Of a stretch of 18,022 nt of DNA, positions 1 to 6,513 are shown piece by piece. A program made the translations under genes and the position numbers. The stretch's first letter is position 1; each line of letters starts with the position of its first letter. The notes under the pieces were generated by a model. It saw only the letters and a program-made list of their open reading frames with translations. It had not been told where the DNA came from and did no database searches. This stretch comes from Gemmiger_A avium. GTDB lineage: Bacteria > Bacillota > Clostridia > Oscillospirales > Ruminococcaceae. The stretch covers positions 1 through 18,022 of the forward strand of contig DXFE01000030.1 of assembly GCA_019114585.1 (NCBI GenBank), in the 5' to 3' direction.

Positions 1-178
1 TCTGCCCAGGAATTATGGGACTTTGAGCTCAATTCCTGTTGCACTTAGTTTGACAATTCACTTCCGGTAAGAACAGTCCAAAACAACCGTTTGCGCAGCC
101 GTTTATAAAAAAATAGAACAGCGTTGTCCCTTTCTGCCGAAAACCGGCGAAATCATTTCCAGAAAGGGGCACGCGTAG
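1..178. other. AT-rich leader/promoter region upstream of the sigma factor gene
   Basis: No gene is supported here. The stretch is AT-rich compared with the coding DNA around it. It contains a perfect TTGACA at 50-55, but there is no good -10 at 16-18 bases. A second pair, TTGCGC (91-96) and TAGAAC (114-119), has 17-base spacing but weak hexamers. The SD AGAAAGGGG at 161-169 belongs to the following gene. The promoter of the sigma factor is therefore probably in this stretch, but I cannot place it with confidence. Confidence 0.4.
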
Positions 179-709
179 ATGGAAGAAAAGGAAATTTTGC
201 GGATTCTGGGCATAGACCGGGAAGCCGGCTGCGCAGTTGTGATCGAACAATATCAGCACATGCTGTGGGGAATTTGCGCCCGCCGTCTGGATGACCCGGA
301 AGACATCCGGGAATGTGTGCTGGCGGCGCTGGGGGATTTTTGCCTGCGGTGGGAGCGCTTTGACCCTGAATCCGGCAGCCTGAAAAGCTATCTGGCGGCC
401 ATTGCCGACCGGAAAGCGCTGGACAAATTCCGCCAGAACTGCCGCTGGGAACGGGCCTGCCAGGCGGCGGCACAGCTGTTCAAGGAGAGAAGCATCCGGG
501 TGCGCAGTACCGATTTTGTGCGGGCGCTGGAGATGCTGGACCCGGACGACGCCCGTATTCTGCGCATGCGCTACTGGAAAGGAATGCGCTATACCGAGAT
601 AGCCCGAAGCCTGCAGCTGCCCTATGAGACGGTGAAAAAGCGTGGCCAGCGCGGCCTGCAGAAATTGCGCCGCTGCCTGGAAAACAGCGGACAGGGAACA
701 GAGCCGTAG
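179..709 (+). CDS. ECF-type RNA polymerase sigma factor
   Basis: The 176-residue protein has the two-domain layout of a small sigma-70 family (ECF) factor. Region 2 lies at about residues 18-86: DDPEDIRECVLAAL, the F-DPESGSLKSYLAAIADRKALDKFR core-binding and -10-binding part. Region 4 lies at about 114-168, with the turn-helix RYTEIARSLQLPYETVKKR that reads the -35 element. Such proteins direct RNA polymerase to a small alternative regulon. The start is set by the SD AGAAAGGGG nine bases upstream of ATG 179. In Clostridia these genes are often followed by a membrane anti-sigma gene. Here nothing of that kind follows: the next ORF on this strand is a 51-codon acidic peptide 305 bases away. The family call is secure, but the target regulon and inducing signal cannot be read from the sequence. 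Confidence 0.88.
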   Translation: MEEKEILRILGIDREAGCAVVIEQYQHMLWGICARRLDDPEDIRECVLAALGDFCLRWERFDPESGSLKSYLAAIADRKALDKFRQNCRWERACQAAAQLFKERSIRVRSTDFVRALEMLDPDDARILRMRYWKGMRYTEIARSLQLPYETVKKRGQRGLQKLRRCLENSGQGTEP

Positions 710-1014
710 AGGGAACATTTCCCGGGCAAGCCGCATAGGCTGGAGAACACGGCACTGTTTACGATTTTGAAACAGAACGTTGAAGATTTAGCCGGGAAAT
801 CTGCGGTATACTTGGTACATACAGAAGAAAAACCGCACTAAATCGAAAAAGAAGAAAAAATCTGCAAAATTTGTAATCGAATTGAAATAAAGAGCCGTAT
901 AACTTCGTATTAAGGGCAGAGAGCAAACAAAAACCGCTGCGGGTCCCGCAAGCTTACCCACGGCGCGCGGTTTGCCATTTCAGATACAAAACCTGATAGA
1001 AAGGGGAAGGCAGT
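710..1014. other. AT-rich intergenic region with a possible promoter and structured leader
   Basis: This is a 305-base gap without a convincing gene. Just after the sigma gene there is a short GGGAA-cat-TTCCC repeat (711-723), too weak to be a terminator. A TATACT at 807-812 could be a -10, but its best upstream partner, TTGAAG at 780-785, is 21 bases away. Positions 830-915 are strongly A-rich. Positions 931-973 can fold (see the separate entry). The SD for the small ORF lies at 1001-1006. Confidence 0.4.
931..973 (+). promoter_or_regulatory. Foldable leader segment before the 51-codon ORF
   Basis: AAACCGC (931-937) pairs with GCGGTTT (967-973). Between them TGCGG-GTC-CCGCA (938-950) forms a tight inner hairpin. 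A competing pairing of GGGT (941-944) with ACCC (956-959) would break the inner hairpin, so two mutually exclusive folds are possible. The segment ends 41 bases before the start codon of the small ORF. I do not recognise a known riboswitch class. It could equally be a hairpin in an untranslated region with no switching role. Confidence 0.35.
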
Positions 1015-1170
1015 ATGTTGAAACAGTTTTGGGCTTCGATCCGGGAGGCCATGGCGCTGGATGAATGCCGCTATGCCGGCGAGGAATTTGACGACGCAAG
1101 CGATGAATTTGAAGACCTCCCCCTGCAGCGGCGTGTGCAGCTGTGTGGGGAAGATTCCCTCATAGCCTGA
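1015..1170 (+). CDS. Small acidic protein of unknown function (51 aa)
   Basis: ATG 1015 is preceded by AAGGGG (1001-1006) at 8-base spacing, and the frame runs 51 codons to TGA at 1168-1170. The predicted peptide begins MLKQFWASIREAMALDE and has an acidic centre (GEEFDDASDEFED) and a basic patch PLQRRVQL. It has no signal peptide or membrane segment, so it is probably cytosolic. The strong SD, the upstream structured leader and the terminator placed just behind it (1231-1276) argue that it is expressed. It lies downstream of the sigma factor gene, but the 305-base gap argues against simple co-translation. I do not recognise a family. It could be a small regulator or sigma-binding peptide, which is only a guess. 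Confidence 0.5.
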   Translation: MLKQFWASIREAMALDECRYAGEEFDDASDEFEDLPLQRRVQLCGEDSLIA

Positions 1171-1230
1171 TGTCCCGGCGGCCGGCAGCCGCCAAACCTG
1201 ATTAAGCGATTCCCGTATATTCGGTCCACA

Positions 1231-1276
1231 GAAAACAGGCGCAGCCCCCGGCATCCGGCGGGCAGCGCCTGTTTTC
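1231..1276. terminator. Bidirectional rho-independent terminator
   Basis: GAAAACAGGCGC (1231-1242) is perfectly complementary to GCGCCTGTTTTC (1265-1276), a 12-bp stem. The A-run on the left and T-run on the right let it work in both directions. It sits between the plus-strand small ORF and the convergent AraC-family gene and can serve both. Confidence 0.75.
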
Positions 1277-1293
1277 CTGTATAAGAACCGCGC

Positions 1294-2160
1294 TCAGCGG
1301 CTGCGTTTGCGGTAGGCGGCGGGGGAAATGCCGTACTGGTTGTGGAACATCCGGCTGAACGCACTGGCCGAGGAAAACCCATTCTGCTCGGCAATCTGCT
1401 GGATGCTCAGGTTTTCCTGCCGCAGCTGCATCTCAATCTGCGGCATCCGGTACCGCCGGATAAACTCCCGGGTGGACATGCCGGTCACCTGGTCGAAGCA
1501 CTTGTACAGATAACTCTGGGATACGTTGGCAGCTTTGCACAGATCCTGCACCTGTACATTTTCCCGCATGTGCTCGTCCAGATATTCCACGCACTCCTGC
1601 ACCACCCGCTCGCCGTTGGATACCTGGGCAGCCCGGCGGGGGGCAGGCAGACCGTCGCTGCGCTGGCGCATCACCAGCATCAGCCGGGTCAGCAGAAGCT
1701 GCAGCGACAAAAACTGTCCGGGCGTGCCCCGCTGATACAGATCCAGGTTCTGTTCCAGCATGATCCGCAGTGCCGGGTCGATCAGGCCGGGATAAAGCGC
1801 CGCGTCGGTGCATTGGAACAGCTGGCTGAACGCCGGCAGGCTGGAGGCCGGGGTTACTTCAAAGTACAGATAGAACATGTCCAGCCCGTCCTCCGGGTCC
1901 ATGCGCACCTCATAGGGGATAAACGGCGCCATTAACACCACGTCGCCGCTGTGCAGCACATGGGTGCCGGATGAGCAGGAAAACCGGGCCGTACCCTCCG
2001 CCACCAGCGTGAGCTTGTAATGCTGGGACAGGCTGCGCCGGGCATCCGGAATGCCCGGCCCCTGCTTCCAGCGGCCAAACGCCAGCGGGTAGAATACAAA
2101 CTGCTCCATAGCCTGGCTCAGGCTGTCTTTCCGGATCGATGCCAACTGGGAAAAATCCAT
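1294..2160 (-). CDS. AraC-family transcriptional regulator
   Basis: The 288-residue protein has the AraC layout: an N-terminal cupin-like sensing half (about residues 35-130, with SGTHVLHSGDVVLMAPFIPYE) and a C-terminal double helix-turn-helix. The second half of the HTH domain reads NLSIQQIAEQNGFSSASAFSRMF...YGISPAAYRK, a textbook AraC signature. The start chosen is ATG 2160 (MDFSQ), which has AAAGGG upstream. A longer frame begins 25 codons earlier at 2235, but that extension is Arg-rich, lacks a good SD and would run over the gene's own promoter. A TTGCAT-N17-TACAAT promoter lies upstream. The gene is divergent from the CcdA-thioredoxin fusion, so that gene is the natural candidate target. 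The ligand is unknown. Confidence 0.92.
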   Translation of the reverse strand: MDFSQLASIRKDSLSQAMEQFVFYPLAFGRWKQGPGIPDARRSLSQHYKLTLVAEGTARFSCSSGTHVLHSGDVVLMAPFIPYEVRMDPEDGLDMFYLYFEVTPASSLPAFSQLFQCTDAALYPGLIDPALRIMLEQNLDLYQRGTPGQFLSLQLLLTRLMLVMRQRSDGLPAPRRAAQVSNGERVVQECVEYLDEHMRENVQVQDLCKAANVSQSYLYKCFDQVTGMSTREFIRRYRMPQIEMQLRQENLSIQQIAEQNGFSSASAFSRMFHNQYGISPAAYRKRSR

Positions 2161-2206
2161 ACCCCACACCCTTTCCCGGCGCCGGCGCGCCGGAGTTTCT
2201 CTTTCT

Positions 2207-2235
2207 ATTGTACACGGCCGCCGGCCGGAATGCAA
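2207..2235 (-). promoter_or_regulatory. Promoter of the AraC-family gene
   Basis: Read on the minus strand, TTGCAT (2235-2230) is followed after exactly 17 bases by TACAAT (2212-2207), close to the sigma-A consensus. The predicted start of transcription is near 2200, giving a leader of about 40 bases before ATG 2160. Confidence 0.7.
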
Positions 2236-2240
2236 ACCGA

Positions 2241-2255
2241 TGTGATTCTGTCACA
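2241..2255. promoter_or_regulatory. Inverted repeat TGTGA-N5-TCACA, candidate operator
   Basis: TGTGATTCTGTCACA is a perfect 5-bp palindrome arm pair around a 5-base centre. It lies directly upstream of the AraC promoter's -35 and about 41 bases before the predicted start of the divergent CcdA fusion transcript. It resembles the half-sites of Crp-family regulators, although those usually have a 6-base centre. It could instead bind the neighbouring AraC protein. The position between two divergent promoters favours a real operator. Confidence 0.45.
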
Positions 2256-2273
2256 CACAAGCCGGAAAAAATA

Positions 2274-2282
2274 TGGTATACT
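2274..2282 (+). promoter_or_regulatory. Extended -10 promoter of the CcdA-thioredoxin gene
   Basis: TGGTATACT combines a TG extension with the -10 TATACT (2277-2282). There is no good -35 hexamer at 16-18 bases. That fits a promoter that relies on its extended -10 or on an activator bound at the adjacent inverted repeat (2241-2255). The leader to ATG 2356 would be about 67 bases. Confidence 0.6.
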
Positions 2283-2355
2283 GATACCCAGCTTCCGCTC
2301 TGCCAAAAAGGGCGGGCCAGTTTCCCGGGCGTTCAGCCCGCCGAAAGGAGTTACT

Positions 2356-3684
2356 ATGGGATTTGATCTGCAAACCAGCGTTTCCACGCTTACTGTGTTT
2401 TTTCAGGGGCTTTTGAGCTTCTTTTCGCCCTGCGTGCTGCCGCTTGTGCCGCTTTATCTGAGCTATCTGGCCGGCGGTGCGCCGGAAGCCGCGCTGGACA
2501 AGGCCGCCCGCCGGCGTACCCTGCTCAACACCTTTTTCTTTGTGCTGGGCATCAGCTTTGCGTTCTTCCTGCTGGGGATGGGCTTTACCGCCCTGGGGCA
2601 GTTCTTCAGCCGGTACCGCACCGCGTTCACGGTGGCGGGCGGCATTGTGGTGCTGCTGATGGGCGTGTGGCAGCTGTTCTTCGGCGGCATCTCCACCAAG
2701 GAGCTGCGGCTGCCCTTCCGGCTGGATAAATGGGCAATGGGCCCCATCCCCGCGCTGGTCATGGGCTTTACCTTCAGCTTTGCCTGGACCCCCTGCGTGG
2801 GCCCCACCCTGACCAGCGTGCTGCTGCTGGCCGGTTCCTCCGACAGCCGGGTGCTGGGCTTTGTGCTGATCGGGGTGTATACGCTGGGCTTTGTGCTGCC
2901 TTTTCTGCTGGTGGGCCTGTTTACCGGCCAGATGCTGCGGTTCTTCCGCAGCCACATGAACTGGCTGAAATACACAGCCAAAGCGGGCGGCGCCCTGCTG
3001 ATCCTGCTGGGCGTGCTCATGATCTCCGGCAAGATGAGCAGCTTCACCGGTTATCTGGCCGGGCTGGGCAGCGGCGGTACGAGCAGCACTTCCTCGTCGG
3101 TGGTGCAGCAGGAAGACGGCTCTTCCCAGGCGGAACCGGATACTAGCGAACCGGCCTCTTCGCCAGACAGCGCGTCCTCGTCTTCCGCAGCGTCGGACAG
3201 CCAGCCGGAAGAACAGACCGTTCCGGCCATAGATTTTTCCCTCCAGGATCAGTTCGGCAATACCCATACCCTGGCCGATTACGAGGGCAAAACCATCCTG
3301 CTGAACTTCTGGGCCACCTGGTGCGGCCCCTGCCAGCAGGAAATGCCCGATCTGCAGGCCCTGTATGAGGAATGGGGCGAGAATGAGGGCGACCTGGTGG
3401 TGTTGGGGGTAGCTGCTCCCAAAGCGGACGACAGCCTGTATCCGGCGGATAACAAGTCCGCGGAAGAGATCGCTGCCTGGCTGGATGAGCAGGGCTATAC
3501 CTATCCGGTTCTCATGGATACCACTGGCGAACTGTTCCTGAGTTATGGGGTGTATTCTTTCCCCACCACCTTCATGATCGATACCGACGGCAACGTGTTC
3601 GGCTATCTGAGCGGCAGCATGACCCGGGAGATCATGGACAGCATTGTGGAGCAGACCATGACCGGTGAACGTGTAGCCGGCTGA
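2356..3684 (+). CDS. CcdA-thioredoxin (TlpA-like) fusion, thiol-disulfide reductase
   Basis: The 442-residue protein joins two redox modules. Residues 1-235 are a CcdA/DsbD-type six-helix membrane domain that passes electrons across the membrane. Its paired cysteines are visible as FFSPCVLP (Cys26) and WTPCVGP (Cys147). A Ser/Glu/Asp-rich linker follows (about 239-290). Residues about 291-442 form a TlpA/AhpC-like thioredoxin fold with the active site WCGPC (Cys323, Cys326) and the cis-proline region SFPTTFMID. The expected role is to take electrons from cytosolic thioredoxin and reduce disulfides or peroxides outside the membrane. The start is ATG 2356, behind AAAGGAG at 5-base spacing. The frame stays open for 112 codons upstream but crosses the promoter and lacks an SD. 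The gene is divergent from the AraC regulator and ends in a strong terminator. The physiological partner is unknown; cytochrome c maturation is unlikely to be the reason if the host is a strict anaerobe. Confidence 0.93.
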   Translation: MGFDLQTSVSTLTVFFQGLLSFFSPCVLPLVPLYLSYLAGGAPEAALDKAARRRTLLNTFFFVLGISFAFFLLGMGFTALGQFFSRYRTAFTVAGGIVVLLMGVWQLFFGGISTKELRLPFRLDKWAMGPIPALVMGFTFSFAWTPCVGPTLTSVLLLAGSSDSRVLGFVLIGVYTLGFVLPFLLVGLFTGQMLRFFRSHMNWLKYTAKAGGALLILLGVLMISGKMSSFTGYLAGLGSGGTSSTSSSVVQQEDGSSQAEPDTSEPASSPDSASSSSAASDSQPEEQTVPAIDFSLQDQFGNTHTLADYEGKTILLNFWATWCGPCQQEMPDLQALYEEWGENEGDLVVLGVAAPKADDSLYPADNKSAEEIAAWLDEQGYTYPVLMDTTGELFLSYGVYSFPTTFMIDTDGNVFGYLSGSMTREIMDSIVEQTMTGERVAG

Positions 3685-3691
3685 TTGTAAC

Positions 3692-3727
3692 AAAAATGTC
3701 CCGCACAAACTGTGCGGGACATTTTTT
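3692..3727. terminator. Strong bidirectional rho-independent terminator
   Basis: AAAAATGTCCCGCACA (3692-3707) pairs perfectly over 16 bp with the segment 3711-3726 around a 3-base loop. It is flanked by A5 on one side and T6 on the other. It ends both the CcdA-thioredoxin gene and the convergent minus-strand operon, whose last stop codon is at 3734-3736. Confidence 0.9.
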
Positions 3728-3733
3728 GTATGT

Positions 3734-4228
3734 TTACAGTTCCACAACCGGGCGGCAGCTGCCCTCCACATCCATATAGTAGCAGCGGGGATTGGCAGGA
3801 TCCCGGTAGACAGCTACATACTCATTGTTCAGTTCCGGGTATTCCCATAGCCGGTCGCTGCGGAACCGGTACACGGTGCCGCCCTCTTCCAGTTCGCAGA
3901 TCACACGCCAGGCGTACTGCCGGTTGACGCGCACGGAGTAATCCCGCTTTACCTCTACAATATGTGCCAGCACGGGAACGCCCTCGGCCATCAGACGGGC
4001 TTTTTTCCTGGCTCCCCGGGCCCGGGCGGACAAAGCACCCAGCCCGACCCCGCCAAAGATCCCGCCGTGAAGCAGCAGAAAGAGAAACACCGGCACCGGA
4101 GGCAGGGGCCCGCCCTGCACCAGGCAAACCACGCAGGCAACCAGCAGACCGCCGTATTCCAGAATACCAATGGCGGAGAAGGTGATGCCCAGGATCAGAA
4201 GCGCAAGATTTCCCCTTGTACGTCCCAC
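3734..4228 (-). CDS. Small membrane protein, DUF3592-like
   Basis: The 164-residue protein has two or three hydrophobic segments in its first half (LALLILGITFSAIGILEYGG, LLVACVVCLVQGG and VPVFLFLLLHGGIFGGVG). After these come a basic stretch (ARARGARKKARLM) and a beta-rich domain (about residues 85-160) with the VPVLAHIVEVKRD and FRSDRLWEYP elements typical of DUF3592-like proteins. The start chosen is GTG 4228, with a consensus AAAGGAGG at 8-base spacing and 25 bases after the stop of the GNAT gene. An ATG at 4309 would overlap that gene by 56 bases and has no SD. It is the last gene of the six-gene operon and abuts the terminator. Its function is unknown. Association with the operon may be only co-transcription. 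Confidence 0.75.
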   Translation of the reverse strand: MGRTRGNLALLILGITFSAIGILEYGGLLVACVVCLVQGGPLPPVPVFLFLLLHGGIFGGVGLGALSARARGARKKARLMAEGVPVLAHIVEVKRDYSVRVNRQYAWRVICELEEGGTVYRFRSDRLWEYPELNNEYVAVYRDPANPRCYYMDVEGSCRPVVEL

Positions 4229-4253
4229 AGCAGATTCCTCCTTTGACGGGCTG

Positions 4254-5261
4254 TCAGTCGGCCGGCAGGTTGGGCCGGTCCTGATCACCGTCCGCCCGGA
4301 ACAGCACAAACCCTTCCGGCCGGTTGGTGAAATAGTAGTATTCGGTGTTTTCCTGCACAGGCGGGTCCAGATAATTGGGGATAACCGTCCCGTCGCCCTC
4401 CTGCCGCTGGCTCAAACCGGCAGCCGCCATCGTTTCGGCCGGGATGCCGGCACAGTAGCAGTCCAGATATTCCGCGCCGCTCTCCGCCAGTATACGGTCC
4501 AGCGCCGTACCCAGCCGGGCCAGTACCGCATCCTCGCCGATAAAGTCCACCATCCGCAGCACCTTTACCTGGCTGCCGTCGCTCAGGGTCACCTCGGCGG
4601 TGCGGGTCACCAGATAGGCCAGCAGTTTTCCACGTTCGGTGGCGCACCATACATCGTACCGGTAGTGATCAAAATCAAAATACCGGCGGGTCATGTACCA
4701 GATGTCCTTGACAGGCGTATGGGAGCTGGGCGGCATCCCCATTCCCTGCAGCCGGGTCACACTGTGCACCGGCTCCAGTGTCAGGTCACCGGCGGCGGGC
4801 AGCCGCCCGGCGTTCGGCCCGGGCACGGCCAGGCGGTATTCCGCCCGGTCGGCCAGCCGGAAAAAGTGCCCGACCCGATCGGCTTCCCAGCCCAGGAACC
4901 GGTAAAACGCCATGGTCTTGGGCCGGATGTTGTTGCAGGCCACCACACGGGCGCCGGTCAGCCGGGGCAGGGCGTCCATCAGCTCCAGCCCAACCCCGTT
5001 GTGACCTTTGCGGGCCACCCAGACCGACACCCAGATATCCGGGGCAGGGGAGCGGTTGGCCCGTATGTAGCCGGCTGCGGCCAGCCATTCGCCGTTTTCC
5101 TCCGCCACCGCGAACTGCAGCCCGTCGCCGCTTTCGTAATAGAAGCGGAACCACTCCGGGCGGTTCACCAGCGGAAGCCGCCAGTCAAAATTGGCGTTGA
5201 CAAAATCCAGAACGCGCTGCTTTTCCTCCGGGCGCGCCAGCCGGAACTCCACCGCGCTCAA
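4254..5261 (-). CDS. Two-part GNAT-family acyltransferase
   Basis: This is a 335-residue cytosolic protein. The N-terminal part (about 1-135) is a GNAT domain with the acyl-CoA/pantetheine loop RKGHNGVG (residues 84-91) and the beta5/alpha4 element AFYRFLGWE. The C-terminal part (about 150-335) is a second, divergent GNAT-like half that ends in the unusual tail FRADGDQDRPNLPAD. The start is TTG 5261: GGAGGG lies 6 bases upstream, and the TTG overlaps the stop of the reductase gene in the four bases TTGA, a layout for coupled translation. It follows FkbH, carrier protein, hydratase and reductase genes in one operon. I infer that it moves the acyl group built on the carrier protein, or acetyl from CoA, to an amino or hydroxyl acceptor such as a sugar. 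The acceptor cannot be seen. Confidence 0.8.
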   Translation of the reverse strand: MSAVEFRLARPEEKQRVLDFVNANFDWRLPLVNRPEWFRFYYESGDGLQFAVAEENGEWLAAAGYIRANRSPAPDIWVSVWVARKGHNGVGLELMDALPRLTGARVVACNNIRPKTMAFYRFLGWEADRVGHFFRLADRAEYRLAVPGPNAGRLPAAGDLTLEPVHSVTRLQGMGMPPSSHTPVKDIWYMTRRYFDFDHYRYDVWCATERGKLLAYLVTRTAEVTLSDGSQVKVLRMVDFIGEDAVLARLGTALDRILAESGAEYLDCYCAGIPAETMAAAGLSQRQEGDGTVIPNYLDPPVQENTEYYYFTNRPEGFVLFRADGDQDRPNLPAD

Positions 5262-5995
5262 AATGCACTCCCTCCGGTAATGGGCAGGGTCACGCCGGTG
5301 ATAAAGCCGGCTTCGTCACCCAGCAGAAACTCCATGGCGGGAACCACATCCTCCACCCGGGCGTTGCGGCCCATGGGATTGGCTTCGGCGCTGGCCTGTA
5401 CGATCAGATCGCTGGTGTCGGCCAGAAAACGGGTCTCCATCATGCTGGGGGCCACGCAGTTTACCGTTACGCCAAAGGGCGCGTAATCGGCGGCCAGGCT
5501 CTTGGCCAGCCCGCCCAGGGCGCTCTTGGCCATGATGTAGGCGGCGGTGTTCTTGGGCGGCACACCGATCAGATAGCTGGTCAGCATAAACAGCACCCGG
5601 CCCCGTTTGGCCTTGGCCATAAGGGGCACAAAGGTCTTGCACAGCTTCACCGCGCTGCGCACCTGCACCGACAGATCCAGTTCAAACCGTTCCTCGTCGA
5701 ACTTCTTGAACTTGGTGTTGATCACCCGCAGCGCAGGCAGATGCACCAGATGGGTGGGGGCGGGGCAGCTGGCCTGCACATCGGCAATAAAGGCGTTCAG
5801 CGCGTTCTCGTCGGTCAGGTCCACATCGTAGGTGCGGATCCGGCCGGGAAACTCCCGGCACAGTTCGGCCAGGCGGTTCAGATCACCGGCACCCTGGGCC
5901 ACAATCAGTGCCTGGCTGTCGTGATCTGCCAGACGGCGGATCAGCGCGCAGCCCACATCGCTGGAAGCGCCGGTGATGAGATAAACATTCTGCAT
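5258..5995 (-). CDS. Short-chain dehydrogenase/reductase (FabG-like)
   Basis: At 245 residues the protein has classical SDR size. It has the cofactor motif TGASSDVG (residues 8-15) and the catalytic set Ser140 (MLTSYLIG), Tyr153 and Lys157 (YIMAK). The usual NNAG segment is replaced by LVHLPAL. The likely reaction is NAD(P)H-dependent reduction of a 3-oxoacyl thioester or a related keto group. Encoded beside an acyl carrier protein and a MaoC hydratase, it probably acts on the carrier-bound acyl group like FabG. The start is ATG 5995, with GGAG 7 bases upstream. It begins 20 bases after the MaoC gene and overlaps the GNAT gene by 4 bases. Substrate specificity is inference. Confidence 0.9.
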   Translation of the reverse strand: MQNVYLITGASSDVGCALIRRLADHDSQALIVAQGAGDLNRLAELCREFPGRIRTYDVDLTDENALNAFIADVQASCPAPTHLVHLPALRVINTKFKKFDEERFELDLSVQVRSAVKLCKTFVPLMAKAKRGRVLFMLTSYLIGVPPKNTAAYIMAKSALGGLAKSLAADYAPFGVTVNCVAPSMMETRFLADTSDLIVQASAEANPMGRNARVEDVVPAMEFLLGDEAGFITGVTLPITGGSAF

Positions 5996-6015
5996 AGATT
6001 GCTCCTTCCTCTTGC

Positions 6016-6432
6016 TCAGCGGGCCACACCGGCCTTGATCAGGCCGCGGGTGACCTTCTTCCCATCCTGATTGGTCAGGCTGGCCCGGATGGTGATCTCC
6101 CCGAACACCGGGTTCACCTCGGTCACCTCACCCCGTACCGTCAGGGTATCACCGATAAAAACAGGCTTGGCAAACTTGGTCTCCACACTGTGCAGCAGAC
6201 AGTGCTCACCCGGCAGATAGACCCCCGCCAGGGTGGAGAAAAAGGCCGCGCCCAGCATGCCGTACACCACCCGGCCGGGATACCCCCGCCCGGCCGCGTA
6301 TTCCGCATCCATATGGATGGGGCTCACATCGCCGCTCATAGCGCAGAACTGCGCCATCATTTCTTCGGTCACGGTCACGGTGAATTCCTCGGCCATGCCG
6401 GGCTGCAGCTGTTCCATGGTATAGTGGTTCAT
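6016..6432 (-). CDS. MaoC-type (R)-hydratase, hotdog fold
   Basis: The 138-residue protein carries the R-specific enoyl hydratase signature FCAMSGDVSPIHMDAEYA, with Asp35 and His40 as the likely catalytic pair, followed by GYPGRVVYGML. Single hotdog domains of this type form dimers and add water to trans-2-enoyl thioesters or remove it from 3-hydroxyacyl thioesters. The start is ATG 6432 with GGGAGGA upstream. A GTG at 6447 in the same frame would place the SD inside the coding region. The gene lies 81 bases after the carrier protein gene, across a GC-rich hairpin, and 20 bases before the reductase gene. Hydratase plus reductase plus carrier protein suggests editing of a short hydroxyacyl chain. 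Confidence 0.9.
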   Translation of the reverse strand: MNHYTMEQLQPGMAEEFTVTVTEEMMAQFCAMSGDVSPIHMDAEYAAGRGYPGRVVYGMLGAAFFSTLAGVYLPGEHCLLHSVETKFAKPVFIGDTLTVRGEVTEVNPVFGEITIRASLTNQDGKKVTRGLIKAGVAR

Positions 6433-6454
6433 AACAGTTCCTCCCACAGAGAAA

Positions 6455-6502
6455 GGGCCGGGCGCATACGCCGGGCATTTACGCCCGGCCGGCGTCCGGC
6501 CC
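6455..6502 (-). other. GC-rich nested hairpin between carrier-protein and hydratase genes
   Basis: Three nested arms pair: GGGCCGG (6455-6461) with CCGGCCC (6496-6502), ACGCC (6468-6472) with GGCGT (6491-6495), and GGGC (6473-6476) with GCCC (6483-6486). No clear U-run follows on the minus strand. It is therefore more likely a processing, stability or partial attenuation element that adjusts the ratio of the genes before and after it than a full terminator. Confidence 0.55.
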
Positions 6503-6513
6503 GGAGATTGGAT

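Noticed and set aside
50..55. A perfect TTGACA as -35 for the sigma factor gene.
   Set aside because: No acceptable -10 lies 16-18 bases downstream, so I did not call a promoter from it.
899..911. ATAACTTCGTATT matches 12 of 13 bases of a loxP arm.
   Set aside because: The second inverted arm and the 8-base spacer are absent and no recombinase gene is near. It is a chance match in AT-rich DNA.
2020..2355. A longer N-terminus for the CcdA-thioredoxin protein.
   Set aside because: The extension would overlap the divergent AraC gene and both promoters, and ATG 2356 has a near-perfect SD.
2251..3771. A roughly 500-codon open frame antisense to the CcdA-thioredoxin gene.
   Set aside because: Low-complexity Gln/Arg/His content, it crosses the bidirectional terminator, and the sense gene is certain.
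4170..5486. A plus-strand open frame of about 440 codons opposite the GNAT and SDR genes.
   Set aside because: It shadows two genes with clear family motifs. Composition is typical of antisense GC-rich frames.
6433..6513. The GC-rich hairpin between the carrier protein and MaoC genes as a full terminator.
   Set aside because: No U-run follows on the transcribed strand, and the next genes have no visible promoter of their own, so read-through is expected.
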